A DNA stretch of 64,000 nt, taken from contig JABRWF010000005.1 in the NCBI GenBank assembly GCA_018343915.1, forward strand, positions 2,391,001 through 2,455,000. Direction: 5' to 3'. Below are positions 47,801-59,900 of the stretch, one piece after another (positions within the stretch are counted from its first letter, which is position 1; each line of letters opens with the position of its first letter). The stretch comes from Agroathelia rolfsii. Its lineage: Eukaryota > Basidiomycota > Agaricomycetes > Amylocorticiales > Amylocorticiaceae. Made by a program: the position numbers and the translations under genes. Below the pieces are notes generated by a model. That model worked only from the letters and a program-made list of their open reading frames with translations. It was not told the DNA's origin and did not search any database.

Positions 47801-50449
47801 ACTCGTGCCGGGGCGGGCTGGAGCGCTGCCGCGCACTGTGGGGGCCATACCGCAGAGGCATGCGTCCGAGTCCGCTGCGTCCTCTCAGCACCTTCACCAT
47901 CCAAATGCGATGAGACCCTCTCCGCCTGGCGTGGTCAGAGCGCAGACTTTGCCCATCCCGCATTCGCAGCTGCGTGTGGAGCCTGAGCAGCTCCCACAGC
48001 CTTCTTCTACAACTACTGCCGTAGTCATTCCTACCACTTCTTCACCTCCCAACACCCCTGAACTATCGTTGCCACCTGATGCTTCCCCATCTTCAGTAGC
48101 TGCTGCTGCTGCTCCTGTTGCCGAGGAGGAGAGGAAAACGTCGCTCGAAGGCCCAGCAGCGTCGACAAACAATCCACTGCCGCGGGCGAATTTCTTTCCC
48201 AAGGCCAAAGCGCCCCGGCCGCGGTCGAGGTCATTTTCGGGCTTCAACTCGACCACGCCGGAGACTGAGTTGACCGGCAAGCGCAGGTAGGAGCAGATTC
48301 TTGATAAGCCTTTGACCATTTGGCTGATGATGAATCTTTAGCTTCGAGGAGGGTAACAGAGCCAAGAGCCCATCCATCGTCACCCAAGGTCCTATCGCGC
48401 ACTCTTCGTCTGCTTCGGTCATTGTCCCTCCCGTCAAGTCAGGCAAGACGTCCCGCCGTCCGTCGCATGCGCCCTCGCCCCTCTCCTTGCCACAGAACAA
48501 CACCTTGAATCCTGTTTCTCCCGGGCTCAAGTCGCCTCCTATCAAGCCGCCGTCGAGTCCCTTGGCTCGCATGACGCCCTTTACGGCTGGTATGGAACCG
48601 TCGTCTGAGTCTAGTCCGAACTCTCTGAAGGCTCCACAGAACTTGTCTTCATTGAGGCATGCTGCATCGACGGGGAACCTTGGCTCGCCTACGTCGCCAC
48701 CACCCGGTCGGATATTCTCCTTGGTGCCGCCACCACGTATCGCGGAGAAAGACGAAAAGGAGGATGACAAGGAAAACAGCGCCTCAGAGCCAGTATTCAG
48801 CGCTACTCATAGCCATTCACCGTCTGGTTCTTCGAGTCTCCATTCCCCCAAAGAGCCTACTACTGCTGCTGCTACCGCTCAAGTCAACCGTGTGCGTCGC
48901 TCACCGGAGAGCAGTCGCGCCAATACCATGTCCCCTCCGCCACCGAAGCAGCCACCGTCCAAGCCTCCCTCTCAGCGTGGTTCACTGCTCTCTAAGCGTT
49001 CGATGCCGAACTTGCGCGGTAAGGGCAGCATCTCGTCCTTCCGCGATATGACGTCGCACGAGACAGTGCAGGTGAAAGACACAGACTTTGAGCTTGTGCG
49101 ACCTACGATGCCAGCCGCGGCCATGTCGGGCAGGTCGAGTGAGGACTCATCGATCTTTGGCTCAGATGGGCAAGACAGTAACTACAATGGCGGGCATCAC
49201 AATGGTGCGGGAACGGATATGCGTCCGCCTACAGTGGCGTCAAATCTATCGGCATCGTCAATGAACTCCAGGTCGCTCAAAATCGATCCACAGGCGCTCA
49301 CTGAGGCGCATCGGCAGCGTGAAGTCCGATGGATGACACTCATCTCGCGCGAGCCAGCGGCGCAGGCACGCAAGAGTAAAAGAGTCAAGAAGATGTTGCT
49401 CGAGGGTGTGCCCTCATCGGTTCGATATCCTGTCTGGGCGCACCTGACCGATAGTAAAGCCAAGGCGATGAAGGGGGTGTACGATAAGTTTCAGAAGCGG
49501 GGCAGGGTACCTGCGACGCCTGAGATTGAGCGAGATATTCGCAAATTGCATATGGAGCAGGCGCATACGCAGGATGCGCAGGGGTCTTTAATAACGCTCT
49601 TGCAAGCTTATATGAACATGGTGCCTGATATCCAATATCAACCTGGTATGTGTTGCTTTGTCTCTCTTGCATCATTTTTAAGGTGATGTGATATGTGGAT
49701 GGTTGCTAACGCCCAGATTTATCAACAGCGCTGACGTTTATTGCCGGACACTTGCTCTCCCTTGCTCCCGAAGAGGATGCGTTCTGGATTTTTATCTGTG
49801 TTATGGATACATTCATGCGGCCGTATTTCTCTCAGAGTTCCGTGCAGCTGGAAGTTGATGCTTCGCTGTTCAGCAAGAGCCTCGAGGCCAATGATCCTGC
49901 ACTAGCGCGCAAGATCTTCGTCGACCTGGGTATTACTCCCGGAGTCATATGTCGCCAATGGTTTGTATTTCCTTTCTTGACTTTATTTGCGGATGAAGTT
50001 AGAATCTCATCAAACGTTAATACTAGGTTCCCATTCATGTTCTCAGAGACTCTACCTGCTGATTATTTGTATCGGGTGTGGGATATTTTCTTATTCGAGG
50101 GTGAGTTGGGCTATTCCACTATGTGGAACGCTAAAGATACCAGGCTCAATTGCTGTTTCCCCACTTAGGTGTCCCATTCCTTATGCGTATCGGAATGGCC
50201 ATCCTCTTAAACTGCCGTGGTCAGATACTCGAGGCTACCGGGGAACAGGCCGTTCTCCTGACGCTCCTTCATCCACCCGCGAGCTTTTTGCCTACACCTG
50301 AGCGGTTCATAGGCCAGGCCCTTGCACTTCGGTTCAAGGATGACGATTTCCGTAAACTCCGAATCAAGATGGAGGCCCAGGTCAAGCGCCAGACCCAAGC
50401 TCGCACGACGAATACCGCGACAAGCTCCATCTCTTTGCCGAGAAGTTGA
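44867..50449 (+). CDS. SH3 and TBC (Rab-GAP-like) domain protein
   Basis: Seven exons: 44867-44983, 45079-45129, 45219-48286, 48342-49645, 49729-49960, 50027-50100, 50169-50449; 1708 residues, phases consistent. An SH3 domain opens the protein (CTALEDCVAQDADDLMFL, EDEITVLLQLPEEGRFLGYC, GVVGRFN). A disordered Ser/Pro-rich region of more than 1,200 residues follows, with acidic, poly-Pro and Gly/Asn-rich patches. The C-terminal TBC domain runs from KKMLLEGVPSSVRYPVWAHL through the Arg-finger motif EIERDIRKLH, EEDAFWIFICVMDTFMRPYF, ALARKIFVDLGITPGVICRQ and YLYRVWDIFLFEG to the end. The usual Gln-finger motif YxQGM is read here as YQPALTFIAG, so GAP activity on a Rab is uncertain. SH3 suggests recruitment to Pro-rich partners at membranes or actin sites (inference). 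Confidence 0.9.
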
Positions 50450-50868
50450 GCAGCTTGTCTCCTCTGCTCCTTTCGAGGGGTTTCTTTTCTTTTCTTTTTC
50501 TTTACAGGATCGAGCACTAGATGATGATTACTGTTTCACCTTGCTCTCATGTTTTCTTTTCTTCGTTGCCCTTCACATTTTGCTTTTTTTTTTTTTTCTT
50601 TTTTTTTTGCCGCTTGCTCAGTTCGAGAGGCCCATTTATTGATTTGTACTTACCAACCAACCGCACGTGCATACATCACCCATGACATCATATATCCCAC
50701 AGACACATACAATTTGCATAATTGACTGTTCTCATTCTCCTATGTCTGACCCTCTTCTTATTCTCCTCTTGTTTTGGATCAACAATGTATACATTATTAG
50801 GGCTTCTCACATACATATATGCAATATAAGTTTAGATACACACAACCATTATCGTCATCATATCATCA
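50450..50868. other. Convergent 3' region with T-tracts
   Basis: 419 bases between the TBC and BRCT gene stops. Pyrimidine- and T-rich runs at 50490-50612 are probable 3' UTR sequence. No gene seen. Confidence 0.5.
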
Positions 50869-53800
50869 TCAAATAGAACCAGGGACTCTATAATCGGTAT
50901 TGTCCCAGTCCATGTCTTGTTTGAGAATCCCGGATAGGATGAGTTCGGGGGAGAAGATGGGATATCCGTTTTCGTGCAAGATTTCCCAGATAGGTGCGTC
51001 TTCGACACATGAGATGACGTGACGGTTCGCGTCCGCCTTGAGAATACGGACCGTGGGTTTTTGGCTAGAATACTATGTATTCCTATGGGTGAGATAAGTA
51101 AATAAAATTTAACGTGGTGAACGTACTGTGCCGCCATTGGCTGTGATGACGTTTTTGAGTAGTGACGTATCAACTTTGACTTTGGGCGTCACGTAAAATG
51201 TCTTGTGTTTGAGCAAACGGCCTCCTGTGATTTTACTACGTTCTAGGGCTTCGTTCAGCTTGAAGTCAAACTTCTTCTCTCCAGCAGGATCTTGAAGAGG
51301 ATAATCATCCTCGGCTGATTCATGGGTGAGTTAAGTATCAGAATATTGAAATGGAAACAACAGAAACGAGTTACTCAAGAAATGGCCAGCCACGATTGAA
51401 TCATGAACCCACTTGGCTGGAAGGATGTATGGTGCTACCGCCATGGCGCATAGTAGCTTTTCCGTTCGGGCGATGTGAGAGACAACGAGATGCGTGCATT
51501 CTGAGGGTTTCGAGGTAATCATCGCACCCAGTTTAGTTAATTTCTTGATGGAGAACACGATCAATATGAAGAATCTCGCGGTAATGTAAAAGCAAGTATA
51601 TACCTTGAATGTAGAATCGTCCAAATTGCAACCAGTGACCATGATTTTGATTTGACTCGAGTTCTTTCCTTTGGACACACTAACGAAACCATAGTGAGTG
51701 ACAACGAAGAAGGCAAATAGGACGCGACACCGACCTGGAATCCTCTCTGGATATGCCCTTTCTCTTGTCCTTAGCAGGTGCGGCATTTTCTTCCTCCTCT
51801 TCCTCCTCTTCTGGATCGTCCTCGACCACCATCTGATTTCTAGATGTGGGTCTAGCCACTTTTTTATTTGTGGACTTCTGCTCCAAGCCGCGACCCTTCT
51901 TCTTACTGCTTCTCTCCTCCGTCACATTTTCCTCCTCTTGCTCATATGCTGAAGAAGTCCGGCGCTTCTTCGAACTCGTAGTAGAAACCGGAGTTTGCGA
52001 AGGAACCTCCAATCCTTTGTCGAGCGCCTTATCGCGAGCTTTCCCTGTCTTCTTCATAGCCTGCTGATACTCCAACATATCCGGTACGATTTCCGTCCGT
52101 AATTTTTGTGTCGCTTTTGTGGCGGCACTACGCTTGCTTCTCCCTGACGTGATCTCAGGTTCATCAATATGGACCGTTGACAGCTGCTTCGAGATTTGGC
52201 CTTCATTACCGGAAAGGGGCGAACTAGCGGGATGCTCTTTCTCGATGCGAACGGATTCAGCTCGTGCTTCCAGGACCTTCGTCGGTGCACCAACCGGCAG
52301 CGGAGGCATGACCACTGAAACCTGGGAAGATTGTCGCTCGAGCTTCCTGGCAGACTTTGAACCTGTAGATGATTCTGGACGCGTTTCCTTTTCTCCGCCT
52401 TTGCCCTTATTCGACTTCGACGCGATTATAGCGGTTTCTTCAGCAACAGCCCCAGTGGTATCTTTCCCCCTTCTGTTTGAGCGTGAGCTAGGTTTGAGGG
52501 TCGTATCCTTGGATGGTTTCGTTCTGTCGTCGCGAGCCACATCTTCTTCGTCTTCTGATAATGACAGTGGACTTGGCGCCCTTGTCTTCTTACTGACATT
52601 CGGCGTTTCCCTTCGCGAAGAAGAGTCGGGTTGTTCTTTCTCCGCGTCCTCGTTTGCTTCGTCGTCAGACAGGTCGGAGGATATCTTGTTCGTGGAAGTA
52701 GCTTTCCTGTCAGTATTACGATCCTTCTTTGGCGTACTTAGGTCCACCTCGAATTTCGTTCCACTTCGACGAACAAGTTTCTTGCGCTTAGTAGCAGCCA
52801 CAGGAGGAACGTCTTCAGCTTCACTTTCGGTGTCGGAGGAAAGGGCCTCAGTGGCCTTCCGTTTCAGTCCATTGGCCATCTTACGCTCACCCTTGCCCGG
52901 TTTTGAAGCATCGATGGAGCGAGGTTTCCTAACGCTTTGTGGACTTTTCTTGGGAGATGAGGCCGTAGGAGGTTCATCAATTTCCATTTCGTCATGAGCG
53001 CTACGCGGGTCGTCCGCAGGGACACCAGAACTCGGCCCTGGTTCGTCGTCGCCAGAAATATCTTTAGGGACATCTTTCGAGGTGCCCTTTTGGACTGTTA
53101 TAGGACGATCCTCGTCCATCTCGACGTCTTGACTCGGGCCCTGATCCTGGCCTCGGACTTCAGCTTCCTCGTCATCAAAATCCTTTAGATCAAGCTCGGC
53201 ATCGTCTAAGACCCTCCTTCCAAGACCACGCGTAGCCAAGACTTGGCTGAAATCCATGCGAGGTGGGAAATTGATGTACTTGTCCACTCCAACGGTTAGG
53301 GCCCGCCATTGGACAAAGCAGTCTTCAAGCCAAAGGTGATTCACGACCGGGATGGACCACGCTTGCGCTTTCTCCGTTTTTGCACCTTGCAAGCTGTGAA
53401 TAATCAAGTTCAGTGTATACAAAACTCGAAAGCACGAAGAAAACATACAAAGCGGCAATGACTACGGTGTTTTTGGCAGACATACTTGGTGTAAAAGTGG
53501 CACCCATGACCGCGATGAGTTTCTTGATGTATTCACGGGTTTCGCCAGTATAGTTGGATATCGTGATTTGCTGAAATCAATGGTATTAGGAATATTACAA
53601 AATCATAGTTGAACCAGGTACATGCATGTTGGCTAAAACCGTCAATGGGTGACCTTGGGATGGGATAGTGCAATAGTTGATCTCTAGGGCTGGACATGAC
53701 GCCGGTGGCCTCAACGTGGAAGAGCCAGGTGATGGTGGCAATTGTTTTATCTGCCCGTACAGCCTGTATCATAGTTTTAGCTAGGGGTGGTCCTAATATG

Positions 53801-54901
53801 GTAAGACAAGATGACCTTAGCATAAGCCGTGCCAGAGCGATATCGAGTAATGTATATGTCAGTTTCTTCTATCTTTTCGCTCTCTTCACGCAGCGAGCCC
53901 ATGCCATTGCGGGTATGCAGTTCAACAAACTTTCCGCCAAGACGCGTTGTTCCTGAAATGATGGCATCTCGCGTGGTGGGCATGAGATCAAGAGTCGAGC
54001 TCAAAAGTATTCGTTTTCCATGCCAGACATCTCTATTTTCTTTGGTCTGAGGGACATCATCGCTTTCGGACCACCGTGCAATCTTGAGCAGCTGTTGTCG
54101 ATATTTGTCCAGAATCCTGCCGCGCTCCTCCTCCGGATGCGGCTTGCCGTCCTCAGGCGTAGGTCGTAACAGACCAGGTTCAGGCCATTCGTAATGGGCT
54201 GTGGGCAGAAGCCGAGTTCCCAATTTTATAGTATCGTCAAACCAATGTGGCAAAAGTACTTTGATACCCGTAGATTCCTGATAATGCATGGCGGTTTCGT
54301 ACTTGTCTGATCCAGGACCAAGGGCAAATAGGTGCGTAACATCTCGAGTGAGTCCGATACGCCACTGGCCCCCTAGGCCTGTGATTCCGGCACTCATGAC
54401 ATCCATGTCATTCGAAGGTATCTGTAAATAACGCTGAGATTAAGAGACATATGCTGTATGGTCAAAGCACTGACACCAGTAGCACATGCAACAACCCCAG
54501 AGAAGATCATAGCCGGGTCCGCAGAGTAGAACTGCGTCCTGGGGAGCCAACGAATTGATGCATGATCTTGACATATTTCTGAACAACACCTACGGCTGTA
54601 ATTTCTGGAGAGTTACGCATCTTTCAACCCATTCGTGCTAATTAAATCGTGAGTCCAAATCATTGTCTTCCAAAGGAGCAAAAGCCCGCACTGTAACGAC
54701 TGCCGTTTCCTCAGGTACTTCCTTCCATCTCTCAAATTGATGAGTATTCGTTATGATATGAGTCGCGTCAAGGATATCGGTAGCCGGAGAGCCTCCATTA
54801 GCCTCGATGAGTTTAATGAGATCATTACGCCGAGGTTCAGGCCATGAGCTGGGGAGGTGATAGCGTATGCTTGTAAATATGCTTTTGGTAGGCTGGGACA
54901 T
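50869..54901 (-). CDS. BRCT-repeat DNA-damage protein, Rtt107/Brc1-like
   Basis: Scaffold of the Rtt107/Brc1 type, which reads phosphorylated H2A at damaged forks. It starts MSQPTKSIFTSIRYHLPSSW with a first BRCT (IEANGGSPATDILDATHIIT). Further BRCTs: IFSGVVACATG, AGITGLGGQWRIGLTRDVTH and VLLPHWFDDTI; then HGKRILLSSTLDLMPTTRDA with LGGKFVELHTRNG and ATITWLFHVEATG; then ITISNYTGETREYIKKLIAV and PVVNHLWLEDCFVQWRAL. A long charged, disordered linker with SP/TP and acidic motifs and repeated KRK patches covers about 53200-51750. Two C-terminal BRCTs follow: IKIMVTGCNLDD with LGAMITSKPSECTHLVVSHI and ILPAKWVHDSI; and a last one ending LSGILKQDMDWDNTDYRVPG. About ten introns; not every small one was fixed. 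The overall layout (N-terminal BRCT group, linker, BRCT pair) supports the call. Start at the first in-frame ATG, 54901. Confidence 0.88.
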
Positions 54902-56454
54902 TCTACTGATATGCACGTTGCATGCGGGGAAAACTTGCTGGAATCAGACAAAGACCTACTCAGGCCGTGGGCGCTAAACAATGACAATGGTCATGCATAA
55001 TTGACGCGTTGGCGCGTCAGATCACATGACATTACTATATCCTATCACGTGAGTGTGTGAGTGTGTACGGTAAATAAGCTATAGTGTGCATAGGTATGTA
55101 GAGAGTTGGGTCGATATGGAAGTATGGATTGCTGTAGATGGTAGTTTTACGGTTTATTACGTAGGGGAAACACGTGAGTGTCATTGCTCCGGATCCTTCC
55201 TCTGAATTGCCACCCCATTGTAACTCGAGTGGAAAGGATTGGCCACACGCCGTGTATCGCGGTCTGTTTCTGTAAAATAACCGCCCTGTGGTCCTTGATG
55301 TGAGTGCCTGGTTCTGAAGATTAGGCGATGGACTGCAACTTGGGTTGTATCGCACTTCTGGATGTTTTATCATTTTCATTGCGGTGATGATGGCACAAGA
55401 ACTGGCCGGCTCTGTCCTGGTGTCGGTCGTCCCATCAGGGAGGGGGAAGGCGGGGACAATGGGGTGAAAGAAGGTGGTGTCGATAAGATGCATGCCAGCA
55501 AGAAAGTTCGAGATTATTTACATTTGCTGGTGTTTAAACACCCCAATGTATATATGAGTTTTTTCTTATAACGAGGTCACCAGGGCACTGACAGCATGCG
55601 GTCTCTTGATTAGAATTAGACTTGGCGCTCATGGTGGTTTATTGTAGGTACTAGATTGAGTGAGTCGACAAGAATAGTTGTATTGAGGGATAGAAGTAAG
55701 AGGAAAAAGAACTTGCTGTTTACACTAGAAATGACCTGCCAGTATGCTACGCACAAGAGTTTACGCAGGAAATACAAGCTGAAAAAGATCTCAAATACAT
55801 GTTAAAGCACGTTTATTCACATGTGTTCAATACATATTCGCACACCCGGGCCACTATCACCGTATTGATACTAGTAGAGTCTCGTGCAAGACTTAGTTAT
55901 CTTGCATTTTGATGCATCATGAAGTTTTGTATTTCGGCTATCGTTGTCGCTGTCAGTCACTCCACTAGAACCCAAGTAGTTCCAGGTGTCTTGTCTCCAT
56001 TGAGTGGTGGCCTGTTTGATGATCGCATTCTTATCGTTCTGGCCATCATATAAGGAATGACAGCTTGAATGATGATCGAAGGAGTAAGTGCCTGTGTTGT
56101 ATCACTGACAGGAAACAGGTGAGGCTCTACGTGACGCCCTGATACACATTTAGTTCCACTGCACGCCAAAGAAGTTTTGAATGAGTCACTATGAGTCAAG
56201 GGCTGTGGATCATATAACAATATCACCTTATTAGATCAAATAGCAAGCATTTATCGCAAAGCGATTTATGCCCAGTAAACCGGTGACTAGATTAATCTAA
56301 CGTGGCTATAACAAGATCCGGATAATGGTTGTATGTTGGGGTATACTAGTAGAAGGATACATATGCCAGTGCTACTGGTAGAATGCACTGGTAATGGCAT
56401 AGTGTATCCGTATGTCAGGGGATATGAACTTGAACTTGAAGCTTGAAGGCTGGA
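54902..56454. other. Intergenic region
   Basis: About 1.55 kb between the BRCT gene and foldback element 2. It contains CACGTG at 55046-55051 and 55171-55176 and a short GTGTGA run near 55050-55063. No gene was supported. Confidence 0.45.
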
Positions 56455-56700
56455 CCTAATTATAATACTCCAGAGTTTCCTAGGGAAAGTGCCATTTCTA
56501 CCAATACTTCTAATACCAACCGCTTTATTTTGAGTAAAAGGATTGGTAAAAGTGTTAATCACGTGACTATGCATGGTAGAGAAGCGGATCACGTGAATAG
56601 CACCTTTTACCAAATCCTTCATCCAAAGTAGAAAGATTTGTCACAAGATTGGTAAAAACAAAAATTTTCTTTTGGAAACCCAAATTGTAATGTATGACTT
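56455..56700. mobile_element. Foldback (MITE-like) element 2
   Basis: A palindromic element of about 245 bases. The left half (ATTATAATACTCC..., TACCAATACTT, AAAGGATTGGTAAAAG, TCACGTGA) matches the reverse complement of the right half (ATTACAATTTGGG..., TACCAATCTT, GAAGGATTTGGTAAAAG, TCACGTGA) with small gaps. It shares GTAAAAG motifs with element 1 but not its ends, so a common family is not shown. It lies about 240 bases before the start of the transporter gene. Confidence 0.65.
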
Positions 56701-56818
56701 GCAAGTGGATGAAGATCCGAAGGCGCCACGTTGCCAGCTTGATACCACTCACTTGAGTAATGATGAGATGTTTAAGTGGACCCTACGTCACGTGCCGAGT
56801 CGCTCGTTACATCACGTG
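56560..56818. promoter_or_regulatory. Four CACGTG E-boxes upstream of the transporter gene
   Basis: CACGTG at 56560-56565, 56590-56595, 56789-56794 and 56813-56818; three sit in (A/G)TCACGTGA-like contexts. The first pair is the mirror-image centre of foldback element 2. Such sites bind bHLH factors (Cbf1/Pho4/SREBP-type) in fungi; use here is inferred. Confidence 0.5.
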
Positions 56819-56938
56819 AATGATATCACACGGCTATTGACAAGCAAGAGTTTTGATCCTCTAAGTTTAAATCCGTCAACTTGAATTTACCGCTTTGTAC
56901 TCACATCCATATCCTGTCCCTATTTATGCACAGAATAC

Positions 56939-59900
56939 ATGGCGACATACAATATTCACAAGAGCACTCGCGATGCTTATAAGAAGACTCAAGGAACGGC
57001 AAATGATGCTGCACAACCGTCTCGTCGGCCAAACCCCCTTATATCCAAGTTTACTCTGCCACAAAGTCTAAAATGGATACCTGCAAACTTGACTTGGTCG
57101 AAGTTGAAGCCTGTTGTTCGATCTGCAGTGGCCGCATGGGTGGGGGCTATCATTTTCGTGATACCTACCGTAGAAACCACACTTGGACAAGTAAGATACC
57201 GCAGACTCGTTTCATGGACATACACATTTACCAATGGTTTTTAGGCCAGCTTCCTCATTCTGATAGGCATGACATCCATCAAATCCCGTAATTCGAATTA
57301 AATTAAATCTTTCTTCAGCTTCTTTCATATCCCCTCCATCTGACCCTCTGGTAGCCGTACTTGAAAGAGAGTTCTTAACCCTTCTGTTTGTTGGTTGTTC
57401 TTGGGCGTGAGTCGTAGAGTTTCTTTCTTTGGACATTACATAGACGTATTTCAAGATGGTGCTGTCTAGCTCTTACACTTTCCAACCTCGCTCGGGAGGT
57501 CCATGATCTCATGGCCCCTCAAGCTGTTATCTTCACGGGACAGTACGTCGAAGCCAAGGTAGGCATGTATTCAGTGTGCATGAAGGTCTATCGATGACTA
57601 ACTTATTTCTTAGCCAATAGTCATACTCGCCGTCTTTCTTTTTATTGGCACTGCAGTTCTTTTGGTATGATTTCCGAAGCGATAATGCTCATGTTCATCA
57701 TAGTAACGTATATCTATAGTACATCAAAGCTCGCCAAGGTCCCGGGCCATACACGCCTGCTACCTTGTTTGGATGCATCGCTCTGGGTTCGTCAGTCTAT
57801 TCATTAGCCTCGCCCATACTAACAATCTCGACAGATATCTGTTTGACCACTGGTGCACTTTTTCCATACCCATATTATTCGGTATACGATATTCCAACCT
57901 ATCTATCACGAATTCTCACTAACCTTGTTCACTAGATTGGTCAAATCATAATGGTGCCACTTTGCATACATTCTGCACTTTCAATCATTTTCTCGGTTCT
58001 TCTTTTCCCCCTGACTGCTTCGGCCCAATTTACCGCAAGGTTTCAGGGTGTGATCGGACCGTTGATCAAGGCGATGCAGCAGCATCGTCAGGTGTTGGCG
58101 ACTGACGTAGAAGATCCTCAGTTCAGTCATTCTAGCATAGTAGCTTCTGTGAATGGTGCAGAGGCTGCTTTAGTTCCATTGGCTGTGTCGGGAAGAGTAA
58201 GTCGCTGAATAATACTGTCCATTTTCTTGCCCGCATTTACTGGTACAACCCGTATTGCAGCTTCTTTCTAGCGACATGATATATGGTCGTTTTGCCCCTT
58301 CCGATTACAAATTGATGCACAACCTGGTCCGAAGACTGGTTGTACGTGCTAATGGAATGCAAAGTTTCTTTGCGCATATTGATCCTACGCGCGAGAGATT
58401 CCCTATAACGCCTGTTACATCACGGTTGGGTTCCCCGATTCCATCTCGAGCGGTCTCGCCGTCAGGAACACCAAGTCATTCAAGAGCACCATCTCCTGAA
58501 CGAGGACGCCGTGCTCCCTCGCATCCGAGACATGCCAGCAGCACCCCTGGTGACCAAACACCCATTCATACGTCTTCGATCAATGGCGTCACAGGTCCAA
58601 ACGACACAAGCAAGATCACCGCGCATCGTCGCCGGAAGCCCGTACTGCACATCGCCCAGAATTCAACCTCCAGTGCACATCATAATCACCACCACCATCG
58701 GCATTTTCATTCTCCCCATTTCCACTTCGACCTCCATCAAGCCTTTTTGCATCCAGCTCACCATCATCATCATAGCAGACAGCATCGGCATTTACATAAC
58801 GCGCTGCTCCATTTTGCAATCTCGCGTGAAACGGAAGCGCCTCAGCCGGTTGGAGTCTTCGAGAGCAAAGGCTATGAATTATTCGAAGCCAGTCGGGGCA
58901 ATGAGGCAGATCTGGCACGATTTTCTGCCTTGTCGACGCAGTTAACCAATGAGAGTTGTAAGGAGCTACTTGAGGGTTGCGAAAAAGGTTTAAAGGCAAT
59001 ACAAGATTGGTTCAATCATGTGCGTGATGGACGTTGGGAATTCTGGAAAGCCAAAGAACATCAGCGGATCATGGATGAGCGTCTTCAAAGTCATGAAGAG
59101 GTGCGAGACGAGTTGATGACCTTACTTGATGACTTCAGATTTCGAAAGAGGTTCGCTATTCTACTTGTGGTTCAGTGTGATCGGTGTCACTAAAATTAGA
59201 ATAGACTGCTTGTCATTGACCCATGGCGACGATTCTTCGAGCCCAATCGCGATACCGAACACGACTCCTCCACAGAAAATGAGCCAATTCCGCATCGTTA
59301 TCTCTTTCACTGTTACGTTTATCAGTATCATCTACAAGAATTTACCATACGTGTCCTGGATATGGTAAGCAACAACCCCTATTTCAAATATTCAGACATT
59401 CATCAACGATGGAATCATTTCATTATTTCATAGCTGTCGGAAATCGTGAGATTAGAAACAGAAAGGAGAAGGAATAAATTATGGACTCCTGCCACGAACC
59501 TACTCAAGTTATTGCCATGGTTGAGCGAATGGGACGCTACCGATGTGATTGAACACGATGAAGAAGAGAATCCTGGTAACTTCTCTATTCTCTTCTTCTC
59601 GTTATTGAACTGGCTTGAACCCGAATATCAGATGTTATCCCTGGTATGCAGCCTGGATGGATGGATGATCTTGGCATGCCTTTGCCCCGAGATCCTGACG
59701 CACTGCCGCCTCGAAATCTCGCTGAGGTAATTATGAGCTATATCTACGCGGGGCTTATGAGTCTACAAGGCGGAAATATATTGTTTGCCCTCAAAGGCGG
59801 TTTCTTGACATGTAAAACGCTATCCGCTGTTTGTCAAACTGCATGATTTACCTTTATTGGTTTTAGGTTTGTTGTGCATTCCAGCCTATCTCAAGTCCAC

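Noticed and set aside
52119..52997. 292-codon open frame on the plus strand
   Set aside because: Antisense to the disordered, low-complexity linker of the BRCT protein; Ser/Leu/Phe-rich shadow with no domain.
59727..59780. GTAATT at 59727 as an intron donor in the transporter gene
   Set aside because: Reading through gives MSLQGGNILFALKGG in frame, which continues the domain; no intron is needed.
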